Source: Sycon ciliatum (lineage: Eukaryota; Porifera; Calcarea; Leucosolenida; Sycettidae). From it: a DNA stretch of 64,000 nt. Shown here in pieces: positions 53,394-64,000 of this stretch. The notes under the pieces are model-generated. The model was not told where the DNA came from and made no database searches. It worked only from the letters and a program-made list of their open reading frames with translations. A program made the position numbers and the translations under genes. Location of the stretch: contig NC_088655.1 of the NCBI RefSeq assembly GCF_964019385.1, positions 9,298,130-9,362,129 on the forward strand, given 5' to 3'. Position 1 is the stretch's first letter. Each line of letters opens with the position of its first letter.

Positions 53394-53803
53394 ATTATAG
53401 CAATAAAAACTGCTTTATGGCAGTTTTCTAAAAAAAGTTATTGTGTTCTAGTCCATGGACCCCGTCCAAAAAGTAAGAAAGTACCGAAATGTGATAGCTG
53501 GAAATTAAAATTTCACCCAAAACCTCACAATAATCACAACACTTGAAATGCTGCTTTCAACTTTAACTTGTACTGCACCAACAATTGGCAACATGCATGC
53601 ATAGGAAAGAGGATCACGAGGGGAAAAGGTCTTCTACATGTAGCTTTTAATTCTGTGTGTGATTATTGTGAGGTTTTGTGTGAAATTTTAATTTCCAGCT
53701 ATCACATTTCGGTAATTTCTTACTTTTTGGACGGGGTCCATGGACTAGAACACAATAACTTTTTTTAGAAAACTGCCATAAAGCAGTTTTTATTGCTATA
53801 ATT
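53394..53803. mobile_element. Foldback MITE, about 165-bp arms
   Basis: The arms are nearly perfect inverted copies, from ATTATAGCAATAAAAACTGC inward through GTCCATGGACCCCGTCC, TTACTTTTTGGACGG and GATTATTGTGAGGTTTTG. The spacer is about 80 bp. Confidence 0.9.
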
Positions 53804-53845
53804 TCTTTTGTTTTTTCTGTCACCAATCAATGGAATGCCCTATAT

Positions 53846-53879
53846 CAAGAGTACATAACCCCGGGGTTATGTACTCTTG
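53846..53879. repeat. Perfect 34-bp palindrome
   Basis: CAAGAGTACATAACCCC joined directly to its complement. A related imperfect copy (TCAAGAGGTTTATGCACTC) follows at about 53921. Confidence 0.95.
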
Positions 53880-55186
53880 CCTGTATCAATAATTATGTAA
53901 ATGATGGCCTTCACATCATATCAAGAGGTTTATGCACTCTTGATCATATCAATACCGTATTATACGCATTGATGTGCAAGCCTTTTCTGGCAGAAAATGG
54001 CACTAGCATGATAATGCATGTTCTCCTGCAGGTGAACATGTGAGTAGTGGTGGTTATACCTTTTTATACAGAGTTCACTCTGTGCATGTTGCTGTTGCAG
54101 AATTTCATGACTCTGTCATAAATTTGTCTTATTATTATTATTTACTTTTATTTTACTAGGCTGCGCCTTGATCCTTGAAGGGTGGTGGCGTTCCTACGGA
54201 TGCGGAAAGCCCGGCTTCCAGCAGAGTCTCACGCGAACCGTGAATTTTTTTTTACTAGGGTGCTTCCCACAGATCTATGGTCTTCTTACGGGAGCCCCTA
54301 GGAAGGTTATGCATGAGTCGTGCCTTTCAGATATTTCAGATTTCCCCACCCTCGATCAGATTTGTTTGAGAAATGTAGCCATGCGCCAGGTGCGTGTCGC
54401 AGATGTTTTTGTTGATTCTGTGTTTATATTGGTTTATAATCATGGGTTATCGTGATAAGGTCATCCACCATCATATTGCACTGAAATCGTAATCCTGTTG
54501 ATGTCGATACAACTTTTGGAAGTAGTTCAATGACTTCAAACTGTTAGTCCACGATTTTCTAAAACAACACAGCAAAGGAGGAACAATAAACATGTATTAA
54601 AATGTAAACAAATACATTGCTGAGTCCGACACCTCGTTCCAACAACTACACTGATCCTGAGGATAAAAGGGTCAAGGCTATGGTTGGAGGTACTGATACT
54701 GAGAGATAAACAAGGCACTCCATGATAATAAAATCTTACACATCTTTTGGTGAGTATGAATGATATCCAGTCGAACCTCTTTAGGACGAACACCAAGGGA
54801 CCGATGGTATTTATTCTGTGAGTTTGTCTTAACCTATTTTATAACCAGTGAATACAACCCGCGATATTCATGTTAAAACAAAATGGCGTCACGATTTATT
54901 GAAAGTGGTATAGTTGGTGGAACGAGTGTTCAAAACCATTTGAACTTCATACTGTTCGTCTTCTTTTTGACATGCTCTCTTTCCATCGTCCTTAGCTTTT
55001 GTTTGTTGTGAGCTGTTTTGGATTTCTCCTGTACCTCTGGGGGATGCCAAGTGATGGTTTTGAGAGGTGATGGCTGTGAGCGAGAGTTTGCCGATCGGCG
55101 TCGTCCTCGCTGTAGCGATGAAAATACTAGTTACTGCGCACCTGGCAGATATCACAACACGTCGGAGCGTCCAGGAGCAAAGGAAT
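53880..55186. other. Stretch without recognised genes
   Basis: A frame from 54168 to 54455 (95 aa) resembles nothing I know. The rest is AT-rich with one possible MITE end near 54770 (CAGTCGAACCTCTTTAGGACG). Confidence 0.4.
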
Positions 55187-56623
55187 CTTGGGTTTTCACT
55201 GGAATCTAGTTCCTCCAGCATCGTGTAGCCCACCGTCGGTGAATGGCGGTCCAGAAAGGTCGAACCTGGTCTTCTGCAGCACCTCGCAGTCCTGCGAGGC
55301 ACACCGTGTACGCCTGCCATGTATTGTACAAATATAACTCATGCAGTAGTGGACTCTACAGTGATGTGTCTCAGCCTAGATGCTGCAAAAGACACAGGAA
55401 ATGTGACTGGTGTCTGTACACTCAGTGACTGGACGCCAACACCCCAGTCTTCTCATGCAGGATCTGTTTGACATTGACATTATGCAGTAGGTCGGCATTG
55501 ACCTGGTTTGGCAGCTATCGTAATAGTATCTGCCTGGTTGGATGTAGCAGGTTGGCGTTTGCTCGTCGTCCAGTCCGGAATTTTCTTGTAACTCACGGTG
55601 GAGTACGCGCAGGGTTTGTGATCATCCCTGTTCACTTCAATATTATCAAACACAACGTTCCCTTTGTCACTCATCTTATCCTAAGTACTGAATTTGCTGA
55701 CAATATTGCACCACACTTGTCACGACCTACCGCCACTGCTGGCGGTGGCGACTGGTTCGTCAATGGCGGTGACCAGGCTGATTGACTAGCTTCGAGACAG
55801 TGGCCTCGTTGTCAACCCCGCGACAGCCTAAAGGTTGATTTTATTGATCCAGCCTCAGCGCCATGTTGACGATGCCCTAGTGACTGTGTGTTATGCCATC
55901 AGCGGTCATTGCCGTCCACCTTGGTGCAGCCCTCAACAACTGGCTCAGCCCATGGGAGTCTCAAGTGGACAAAGTTGTTGCCAAAGTAGCTCAGAAGATT
56001 GGTGCATCGTGGTGTAGGTGAGCACATAACTAGGACTTCCCAGCGCCTATTTGTCCAGGCTGCGATACTATGTGACATGCTGTACTGCACATTCTTTTCA
56101 GCACTGCAAGGCCGGTAGCTGGACCGACTGCAGGGGCCGCGCACATGCAGACCGCCTGTTGCCAGTGCAGCATTCTGGAACGTTCCTTCCTTCTGAGATC
56201 CGTGGAATAATAACTTTCTTTGCTTCAAAGCAAGTTGCTTACCTTTCTGTTGTGCTCCCAGTGTCCTTACAACAATAACCTACAGCAATGTTTTATTTTT
56301 TCTTTCCATTCCCCAACCAATGAATACTACAATGTCGATTCTATTTCTGAATACTTTAGTGTGTGCCCGCGCACGCACGTGTGTGTGTGTGTATACCTCA
56401 CTCGCCACTCGAAGTTCTGTTCCCCATTACTGGAACACTGCCTGTTCTTTCAGGACCTGCCATCATCTGCGGATGGGCATTCAATGATTGTATTGTGTGT
56501 GTGTGTGTGTGTTTCATTCAGAATCAGATCCGCAATCGTTGCTATAAGAGAAAATCTGTGGGTTTTCATCCAGTGCATTTGTAGATTTGCGTGCTTTTCT
56601 CGCCACGGGCGCATACATGGGAC

Positions 56624-56680
<57 letters not shown>

Positions 56681-58124
56681 CTGTGTGTATGGGGATATTG
56701 TCTGTATCGGCTTTTGGTACTAATGTTCAGGTCTGTGCTTGCATGTGTGAACATGAAATTGTTCGGTTCTGTGCATGCTATTGCTATGTTGTATTTTATT
56801 GTATGTATGTGTGCATTCCACGAACAGTGTAGATGAGCGTGGAGAGTGCATTCATCCCTCATCAACCACTTCCCCTTGGGCTTACGAGAGTTTTTTCTGC
56901 GTACCTCTCATTTTTGTTTGTTTCTCTCTGATACTGTATTGATGCCGGTACCTGTACCTCGATGTGTTCCTCTATCTGCAGTCGCCTTTAACCTTCGGTC
57001 AAGTTAACGTTTATTGTGCTCTATTTATCGTGCGAATCAAAATAAACAATAACACAAGTCATGCTAGAGTGACGACATGTGCGTGTAGTAGGGTTGATGT
57101 GATGGGACGTTATAATTAGGTGGAACAGAACACACATTGGGCAGATTGATTGGACATCATTGATTGTGCTCAGTCTAAACAGTGAACATAATAATTATCT
57201 CCAGTGACAGACTGTAGCGGCTAGCCTCCAATAGGTAGCTGGCACTAGTCGCTACTGCTTGTTTGACAGGTGCCGCCAGAACCCCTGTTGTGTCATGCTA
57301 TAGATGCACATGCCCTATTCTGGGGCATACTGAGGTACTTTGATTTTGTTGACTGCATGTAGACAGCATCCAATAGTAGTACTCGTAGACCTTGGCTCTT
57401 TGTAGGTCAACCACCATCGCATGGATCGATCGGTGACTATGCACTTGGAGGTTGGAATAGCCCGCGCTGAACAGATCTTGCCATGGCCCAGGGAGTAAAC
57501 TCGCTTACTCGACTATCCCGGTTTTAGTCATCCAGCATGAGTGGCGCAATTTGTCCATACCATGTTGCGAGCTCACAGTTGTTTGAGCAGGTTTTGAGCT
57601 GCACCACGAAACAAAGCGAAATAAGCGCGACTGTAGAGCAAGGAAGCGGCGAGACGGCACTTCCAGGACGAGACAGGCAGTAGAGATGTGTTCACAGCAT
57701 GAGCAACCTCTCAAACCCTGCTGGTACTCCACAGCTACAGGAAAATGTCGGACTGGACGACGAGCCAATGCAAACCTGCTCCATCCACCCAGGCAGATAC
57801 CTGCCAAACCAGGCCAATGTCGACCCACTGCATACCGGTATGTCAATGCCAAACAGATCCTGCAGGAGAAGACTGGGATATTGGCGTCCAGTGTACAGAC
57901 ACCAGTCACATTTCCTGTGTCTTTTGCAGCGTACAGGATAGACTCATCACTATAGAATCCACTACTTCGTGATTTTTATTTGTAGAATACATGACAGGCG
58001 TATTCAGTGTGCCTCGCAGGACTGCGAGATGCTGCAGAAGACCAGGTTCGACCTTTCTGGACGGCCATTCACCGACGGTGGGCTACACGATGCTGGAGGA
58101 ACTAGATTCCAGTGAAAACCCAAG
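55187..58124. repeat. Large inverted repeat, about 420-bp arms around 2.1 kb
   Basis: The left arm 55187-55618 and the right arm 57711-58124 are diverged inverted copies. Shared blocks include CTTGGGTTTTCACTGG, AGGTCGAACCTGGTCTTCTG and ACACAGGAAATGTGACTGG. The outer end of the right arm stops about 20 bp before the BEL/Pao LTR. The interior holds a (TG)n array and no recognisable transposase. Confidence 0.8.
56625..56678 (+). repeat. (GT)n microsatellite
   Basis: Pure GT run inside the large inverted repeat. Shorter GT runs lie near 56382 and 56495. Confidence 0.95.
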
Positions 58125-58143
58125 TGTTTTCGTGAGATCCTAG

Positions 58144-58381
58144 TGCCCCGTGGCACAACCCTCGTCACAGACACAAGCTCCTAATTCTCTTGTTGGTTAG
58201 AAGGTGTTCTTTATTGATCTGTCCCTGTTCTCGGGAGTTGTGTGATTATAGGAAAAATAGTGTGCAAAGTGAGTCGGACATGTATGGAAAAGTGTTGTAT
58301 CGTGCTCTTTACAGTGGGTGCCCAATCGGGCAAAGCACAAACGAAAAGGGTGCCGTGAGTCAGTGCTGTCATGCAGCAACA
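58144..58381 (-). repeat. Probable 3' LTR of the BEL/Pao element
   Basis: In minus orientation the repeat begins TGTTGCTGC directly after a polypurine tract, which fixes the right border at 58381. An AATAAA signal (complement of 58210-58215) lies inside. The left border at 58144 is the first position giving a terminal CA (TG on the plus strand) after the poly(A) signal. It is provisional because the 5' LTR is not in the window for comparison. Confidence 0.6.
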
Positions 58382-58610
58382 TTCTCCCCCCTGGTTACGA
58401 ACCGTGGGAGAGTTAACATAAACATGCAAAAAAGGGAACAGAAGAAAAGCGAAGAAGACTGTATTAAACCTAGCAACCATCGTGTTATTCGAGTAGAAAT
58501 AAGGGTGGACGGTCCATGGACGCACGAAACAAGAAAAAGGAAAACAAGAAAAAAAGAGAAAAAAACAGCGCAGCTAGCTGCAGCTCAGAAGTGCGGGAGG
58601 CATGACAGCT

Positions 58611-61600
58611 CTACGAACGCACGTCCAGTACACAAATTTTCGCGGCGGGTCGGCGAAAAACGCTACCTGATGCGGTCTTGACGTCGACAACACGGACAAC
58701 ACCATCGCGGCCTGGATGGACAGCTGAGACGACACCTTTGGGCCAGGAACCCCGTGGTGCGTTGTCATCCGCGATAATGACAATGTCGTTTACGACGAGC
58801 TGCTTCGTTTGGCGGTTCCACTTTGTGCGGCGAGCGAGAGTTGGAAGGTACTCGCGAACCCAACGGCGCCAGAACATATCTGCAAGGGCTTGCGCAACGC
58901 GCCATTGGCGCCGCAGCGAGACGTCTCCTGCCTGCGCGATTCCTTGAAGAATGGCACACGAGGAACCGATCAGGAAGTGGTTCGGAGTCAAGGCCTCGTC
59001 ATCGGCGGCATCCAGACTGACATGTGTGAGAGGTCGACTGTTCACGAGTGCCTCTGCTTCTGCCAGTGCGGTCAGGAGGGTCTCCTCCTTGGGATGGCGC
59101 TCTTTGAGGATGGCGTGAAGTGCGGTCTTGATGGATCCAACGAGCCGCTCCCAGGCTCCGCCCATGTGGGGTGCCGCCGGCGGGTTGAACGACCATGTAA
59201 TGCCGTCATGAGAAAGCTGGTCCTGGATGCGGGCTTCATTCAGCTCACGAATGGCCTGGCGGAGCTCTTTGGCGGCGCCTTTGAAGTTGGTTCCGTTGTC
59301 TGAGTGGATCACCAGTGGACAGCCTCGCCTGCTGATGAATCGCCGGATGGCCATTAGCGTTGAGTCTGTGGACAGGTCGTGCGCCAGCTCCACGTGAACG
59401 GCTCGGGTGGCGAGACAAGTGAAGAGAGCGCCGTACCGCTTCTCATGTCTGCGCCCAACAGTGACAGACAGCGGGCCGAAGTAGTCCAGTCCTGTCCGTG
59501 TGAAGGGTCGCTGAAAGGCGTCAGTGCGGCACTCTGGCAGGGCCGACATGATTGGTGGCTGCGGCTTGGCACGGAGATTCTTGCAATGCTGGCACTCGCT
59601 CCAGGTGCTTCTTACCGCTGTGCGGATACCGGGTACCCAGTACTTCTGACGCAGCTCGTTCACTACGCGATCCTGTCCTTGATGTAACGACCAGACATGG
59701 TGTTGCTGTATGAGCAGCCTAGTGAAGGCGTGCTTCGGCGGGAGCAAGACAGGTTGGCGCAGGTTCTTGTTTTCAACCTTTGCGTTCCGTACGCGGCTGT
59801 CAGAGCGCATGATGCCATTGTCGTCGATGAAGGGTGTCATCTGGACCAGGCGGCTGTCCTTGTTGACTGGCTTGCCATTGCGGAGCGCAGCGAGTTCTTC
59901 TGGGAAGCCTTCCGCTTGTGCAGCTTTCCACCAAAGACTCTCCGCGGCTCGTAGCTCGGGGACTGTCAGTGACGGCTTGGCAGTGTCTCTTCCTCCGTGT
60001 CTCAGGTGGCGAGTGAAGCGTAGCACCCAGGCGGTTGCTCTTACCAGGCGACACCAGCTTGAGAAGCGCTCGATCTCTGGTAGTGCTGCCTTCAGGCTGG
60101 GTGGCTCTGAGCTGTCTCCGGCTGCTGCGTGGACGCCACTGAACGCACGCTTCAGCTCGAGATCATCCGGGTCCGGCGTACGAGTCTCCTCGGCGGGCCA
60201 GTCTGCTTCGCCTTGCCTCAAATAGTCCGGGCCGCCAAACCAGCGATCGTCCGGCTGCAAGCGCTGGGCAGAGATGCCTCTGGAGAGGTCGTCGGCTGGG
60301 TTCAGTCTTGTCGGTACCCAGTGCCACTGATCTACTTCTGTTGTGTCTGTTATTTCCGCGATCCGGTGGGCCACAAATGGTTTGAATTGCCGGGCGTCCG
60401 AGCGTATCCACAACAGCACCGTTCTGGAGTCTGTCCAGAATATGACCCGTGGAATTGAAATACGCAGCTGCTCTCGTACGGTACAGGATAGGCGCGAGGC
60501 GAGGACCGCAGCCTGGAGTTCCAGACGGGGTATCGAGGCCGGTTTCAGTGGAGCAACGCGTGCCTTCGCTGCAACTAGGGACACTGCCAGCTGAGTACCG
60601 TGGTTCGCTACTCTCAAGTACGCAGCGGCGCCGTATGCTTTCTCGCTTGCGTCAGCGAACACGTGCAGCTGGATGTCTGTAGCGACTGCAATCAACGGTG
60701 TGTAGCACCGTGGCACTTCTACGGTGGCCACCTGATCTAGCTCTGCAGCCCAATCTGTCCATCTCAGTGCAAGAGATGCAGGGAGTTCATCATCCCAGCC
60801 TATGCCAGCTCTCCACACGTCTTGGAGAAGCATGTGTGCGATGATGGAGTGGCAGGACACCAGGCCGAGTGGGTCAAATACCGACATTGTGTGTCGCAGG
60901 ACGCTTCGCTTCGTGACTGGTGCCTTTGGATCTGGCTTCGTGCCGCAGGAGAAGCCAAGAGTGTCCTTCGCAGGGTCCCATCGGAGGCCCAGGGTCTTCT
61001 CGATGGGGAGGTCGTGGCTGTGGACGTTCACGATTCTTGGTGACCTCAGATCTGATGGAAGGCTCTCGAGGACCGTCGGAGAGTTGCTCACCCAGTTACG
61101 GATCACAAACCCTCCCCCCTCGTGGACGTCCATCACCTTGCGAGTCAGTGCTACAGCTTCCTCGGTTGTTGGGGTGCTGTCGAAATAGTCGTCGACATAG
61201 TGGCACTCCTCTATGGCTGTCACGGTTCGCGCATCTCCGGAAGCCAAGTCGTGCGCATTGATGTTCTTCGCAAACTGGCCGGCGGTTGGTGAGCAGACTG
61301 CACCGAACGTCATCACGTCCATCTGGTACACATCAGCTGGTCTGCTTGCATCCATGTCGCGCCAGAGGAAGCGTTGTGCATGACGGTCTTCGGGACGCAT
61401 CTTCACCTGGTGGAACATCTCCTTGATGTCTGCACCAAAGGCAACCTCATACAGTCGGAAGTTGTACAGAACTTGTGTGATCGGCGTCAGGAGGTCGGGG
61501 CCGGTGAGGAGGAAGTCGTTTAGAGACTTTCCATGCGACTTTGCCGCGGCGTCAAACACCAGTCGCACCTTGCCTTTCTCTTTGTTGTACACAGCAAAGT

Positions 61601-63899
61601 GTGGCAGGTACCATGTCCGCTCTGGCTGGTGGGTGGCCTCCTCAGGTGACAGCTTCCGGGCATACCCCTGTTCCAAATAGCTGTCGATCTTGCTCTGGTA
61701 GCCTTGTGCAAGCGTGTCATCCTTCCGCAGGCGCCTCTCCAGCTGCTCGAGACGCTGGGCAGCCGTTGCCTTGCTCCGTGGAAGGGTGATGTTGTCCTCC
61801 CGCCAGAGAAGCCCCGTTTGCCACCGGCGTCCGGTACGCGTGGTGAGAGTGTCTAGCAGCTGGAGTGCGCGGTCGTCAGCCTTGCTGCGGATTTTCGCAG
61901 GCTTGACCCCGAGGGAGTCTAGGGCGAACGACTGCTGGACCAGGTCATGGAGGTCGCTGTCGAGACCCCAGGTGGAGAGGACCACGCCTTCATCGATTCT
62001 GCAGCGGTCGGCGATCGTTTTGCCATGAACAACCCACCCTAGCTTGGTCTGTGTAGCTACGGGTGCGTTTGGAGGGCCCTCCGCGATCACCCGTGGTGCG
62101 ATCAGGCTGTAATTATCCTGTCCGATTAGGAGTCTGGGCTTGGCACAAGACAGCGTTGGTAGTTCAAGTCCCTCCAGGTGGGGGCAGTTTTTCAGCCGTT
62201 GAGGGTTGATTGATTGTGTTGGCAGGTTGAACTTGGCATGAGTGTGGACGTTTGTCAAGGTGAAGCTGTCCTGTCTCTGCCTGCCAGCTACGCTGAATGT
62301 TACTACCTTGGAGCTGGACTCCTGGTGCTGCTTGCCATCCGTCCATGACAGCCTCAGGGGCCGCGTTGGTCCTGCAAGTCCAAGTTCCTCCGCCAGTTCG
62401 CTTTCAATCAAGGACACTGTTGAGCCTTCGTCCAGGAGTGCGTATGTATCAGCCGCTGTGTCTCCGTTTCGTACCGTGACCGGAATCACCCTCAGCAGCA
62501 CCCTTCCACTGTGTTCCGACACGTGGGTTGCCGAGGTGTATGTCGTCTCTGACATGCGTCCTAGCGGTGCTACACTTCCGCGGCCATCACGGTGTAGTAG
62601 CGGATGGTGGGGTTTGCCACACGAGCAGGCCTTCTCCTCGCATACCCTCGCCAGGTGGCCTTCGCCAAGGCAGCGGAAGCACAGCCGTCTGTCACTAACA
62701 AACTGCCGACGGGCGTTAAGTGGCTCCGCGGCTAGCTGACGGCAGCTACTTGTGGTGTGCCCAGCTTTGCTGCAGAATAGGCAATGTGGCTTACCGGCGG
62801 TGGCCTCCACGACTGTGAACGTTTGGCCTGTGCGTAGAGTGGCCTGAGTGACGTCACATGGGCTCGGCTGAGCGACTAGGCATGCAGCCTTGGCCCTCTG
62901 TTGAAGCCAGGCAGAGAAGGTGTCCAGGTGCGGGTCTGTGCCGGTTTTAAGCACGTACTCTCCCCACTGGATCCGAAGCCCCCCAGACAGCTTGCCAACT
63001 AGCTCCTTGACCAATTGAGGGTTGTAGAGATGGCCGGTGCACTTTGTGCTTCGCATAGTGGCCACAAGGTTTCGGCACAGGGCGCTGATTTCAATCAGGA
63101 CCTCGATGGCCTCCTCCGACTTCATGCCTTTCTGTGATTTCGTCTTCAGAATGAGATTCTGGACAATCTGGTCCGGGCGGCCGAACCTCATCCTCAAGAT
63201 GGAGATGACCTCCCCTACATTGTCGGGGAGAGTCATCATCCCCTGTACAGCTTCCTTTGCCTTTCCGCGCAGCGCCTTTTGCAGTCGTCCAAGGTTCTCC
63301 CCGTTCGAGAATCCGCACTCTCTGGTCGTGTGCTCCAGGGCGAAGATGAATGCTGGCCACTCGTCAGCATGTCCAGAGAACTGAGGCAAGTCCTTGGCAG
63401 TGGACTGCCTTGCCATGAAATGGTGGGTGGTGAGATTCATGGGGTGTGACTGCCTTGCACTTGTAGGGGTAGGACGTGTGCCATTGGGCTCGTTCCCTGA
63501 AGCCTGCTCACCTTGGACTTGGTGGTCCAGTAACAGATCCTGGATTTGACCATTGGCTTCCTCAAGCGCTGCTCCCATGTTTCTCTCCGCGCGCTCGGCG
63601 CGCTGTGCGCGCTCAGCTAGGCTAATGCGATCCGCGCATGTCAGCTCGGATCCGTTGCCGGTCTCCCGTGATCGACGGGACGAACTTGATCGGACGCTGG
63701 CATTACTGCTGCCGCTTGACCGGTTTCTGTTCAACTTCTTCTGGAGTTCTAGCTTCTTGCGGATCAGCTTTCGTTCTACTTCTGCAAGCTCCTCCGCGGC
63801 GATACGTTCCGCTTCCGCGTCGAGCTCGTCGATCGAGCGGAGCGAGCGCCGGCTGCTGCAAGACGTTGCTGATGAAGTAGTGAGTGAACGAGCGCTCAT
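58611..63899 (-). CDS. BEL/Pao LTR-retrotransposon gag-pol polyprotein, intact, 1762 aa
   Basis: One uninterrupted frame from ATG 63899 to the stop at 58611. Order of domains by residue: basic/Ser-rich N-terminus with a coiled-coil-like Glu/Lys/Arg segment (about 23-60); a gag-like DUF1759-type region (about 165-330); two CCHC zinc knuckles (CLFCSKAGHTTSSC near 375 and CFRCLGEGHLARVC near 410); an aspartic protease with LLDEGST near 488; reverse transcriptase with the YVDD box near 901; RNase H with FADAS near 1080 and a TDSR motif; an HHCC integrase zinc finger; an integrase core with SDNGTNF near 1535 and GGAWERL; and a C-terminal DUF5641-like domain. This order is that of the BEL/Pao superfamily. 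No frameshift or internal stop is visible, so the element is a candidate for an active copy. Confidence 0.93.
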   Translation of the reverse strand: MSARSLTTSSATSCSSRRSLRSIDELDAEAERIAAEELAEVERKLIRKKLELQKKLNRNRSSGSSNASVRSSSSRRSRETGNGSELTCADRISLAERAQRAERAERNMGAALEEANGQIQDLLLDHQVQGEQASGNEPNGTRPTPTSARQSHPMNLTTHHFMARQSTAKDLPQFSGHADEWPAFIFALEHTTRECGFSNGENLGRLQKALRGKAKEAVQGMMTLPDNVGEVISILRMRFGRPDQIVQNLILKTKSQKGMKSEEAIEVLIEISALCRNLVATMRSTKCTGHLYNPQLVKELVGKLSGGLRIQWGEYVLKTGTDPHLDTFSAWLQQRAKAACLVAQPSPCDVTQATLRTGQTFTVVEATAGKPHCLFCSKAGHTTSSCRQLAAEPLNARRQFVSDRRLCFRCLGEGHLARVCEEKACSCGKPHHPLLHRDGRGSVAPLGRMSETTYTSATHVSEHSGRVLLRVIPVTVRNGDTAADTYALLDEGSTVSLIESELAEELGLAGPTRPLRLSWTDGKQHQESSSKVVTFSVAGRQRQDSFTLTNVHTHAKFNLPTQSINPQRLKNCPHLEGLELPTLSCAKPRLLIGQDNYSLIAPRVIAEGPPNAPVATQTKLGWVVHGKTIADRCRIDEGVVLSTWGLDSDLHDLVQQSFALDSLGVKPAKIRSKADDRALQLLDTLTTRTGRRWQTGLLWREDNITLPRSKATAAQRLEQLERRLRKDDTLAQGYQSKIDSYLEQGYARKLSPEEATHQPERTWYLPHFAVYNKEKGKVRLVFDAAAKSHGKSLNDFLLTGPDLLTPITQVLYNFRLYEVAFGADIKEMFHQVKMRPEDRHAQRFLWRDMDASRPADVYQMDVMTFGAVCSPTAGQFAKNINAHDLASGDARTVTAIEECHYVDDYFDSTPTTEEAVALTRKVMDVHEGGGFVIRNWVSNSPTVLESLPSDLRSPRIVNVHSHDLPIEKTLGLRWDPAKDTLGFSCGTKPDPKAPVTKRSVLRHTMSVFDPLGLVSCHSIIAHMLLQDVWRAGIGWDDELPASLALRWTDWAAELDQVATVEVPRCYTPLIAVATDIQLHVFADASEKAYGAAAYLRVANHGTQLAVSLVAAKARVAPLKPASIPRLELQAAVLASRLSCTVREQLRISIPRVIFWTDSRTVLLWIRSDARQFKPFVAHRIAEITDTTEVDQWHWVPTRLNPADDLSRGISAQRLQPDDRWFGGPDYLRQGEADWPAEETRTPDPDDLELKRAFSGVHAAAGDSSEPPSLKAALPEIERFSSWCRLVRATAWVLRFTRHLRHGGRDTAKPSLTVPELRAAESLWWKAAQAEGFPEELAALRNGKPVNKDSRLVQMTPFIDDNGIMRSDSRVRNAKVENKNLRQPVLLPPKHAFTRLLIQQHHVWSLHQGQDRVVNELRQKYWVPGIRTAVRSTWSECQHCKNLRAKPQPPIMSALPECRTDAFQRPFTRTGLDYFGPLSVTVGRRHEKRYGALFTCLATRAVHVELAHDLSTDSTLMAIRRFISRRGCPLVIHSDNGTNFKGAAKELRQAIRELNEARIQDQLSHDGITWSFNPPAAPHMGGAWERLVGSIKTALHAILKERHPKEETLLTALAEAEALVNSRPLTHVSLDAADDEALTPNHFLIGSSCAILQGIAQAGDVSLRRQWRVAQALADMFWRRWVREYLPTLARRTKWNRQTKQLVVNDIVIIADDNAPRGSWPKGVVSAVHPGRDGVVRVVDVKTASGSVFRRPAAKICVLDVRS

Positions 63900-64000
63900 C
63901 GACCTGCTCCCGTTTTGGTACCCTGCGCTGGCTGCAGCAAGGCCTGCATTTTCGCCGATCTGCGCGTCGTTTGTGTACTGGACACGCTTTTGGTGTGCAT

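Larger units (their letters stand above)
58144..64000 (-). mobile_element. BEL/Pao LTR retrotransposon, truncated by window edge before the 5' LTR
   Basis: The element contains the polyprotein frame 58611-63899, a 3' untranslated part, a polypurine tract (complement of 58382-58394, reading CCAGGGGGGAGAA) and a 3' LTR. The 5' leader continues past 63900 to the window end without reaching an LTR or primer binding site, so age from LTR divergence cannot be estimated here. The left border is tentative. Confidence 0.85.

Noticed and set aside
54889-55320. Minus-strand frame of 143 aa
   Set aside because: It runs half inside the large inverted-repeat arm, and the matching part of the other arm is not open in the same frame.

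Overview
The window is intron-rich, repeat-dense nuclear DNA of an invertebrate animal, most likely a marine one such as a sponge, cnidarian or mollusc. I cannot name the species. The evidence is two multi-exon host genes with GT/AG introns, one of them a classical dynamin; a eukaryotic tRNA-His gene; long (CA)n arrays; BEL/Pao and non-LTR retroelements; many short TA-flanked inverted-repeat elements; and hammerhead-ribozyme repeats of the animal retrozyme type. No prokaryotic gene organisation is present.

Layout. 1-7976 (minus): the 5' 14 coding exons of a dynamin, 520 codons from the start codon to just before the PH domain; the rest lies left of base 1. 8000-13300: no recognised gene; a (TG)88 array, a 42-bp minisatellite and CA arrays. 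13337-34561 (minus): a secreted GH31 glycosidase of the sulfoquinovosidase (YihQ-like) type. Thirteen exons join in phase, and the nucleophile, acid/base and DIGGY segments are visible; the last short C-terminal exon was not found. Its introns hold a 2.2-kb non-autonomous LTR element with identical 227-bp LTRs, a solo retrozyme with an intact hammerhead, a tRNA-His gene on the opposite strand, foldback elements and a LINE fragment. 34562-41600: mostly repeats, including a 1.7-unit tandem retrozyme at 39031-39636 with an 11-bp target-site duplication, and a weak pair of candidate exons. 41622-42221 (plus) and 48474-48953 (minus): two convergent single-exon genes for related small membrane proteins of unknown function. 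49950-52740: decayed non-LTR retrotransposons. 52740-58130: foldbacks, a perfect palindrome and a 2.9-kb inverted-repeat structure. 58144-64000 (minus): a BEL/Pao retrotransposon with an uninterrupted 1762-codon polyprotein, cut by the window edge before its 5' LTR.

How it fits together. The two recognised host genes lie head to tail on the minus strand and share no pathway. Dynamin is the cytosolic membrane-fission GTPase. The GH31 protein has a signal peptide and should act in the secretory pathway, lysosome or outside the cell. Most of the rest is mobile DNA. The features most worth attention are the self-cleaving retrozymes, the YihQ-like glycosidase in an animal genome, the orphan membrane-protein pair, the very recent LTR insertion beside a GH31 splice site, and a set of MITEs whose interiors are iterations of short family-specific words.
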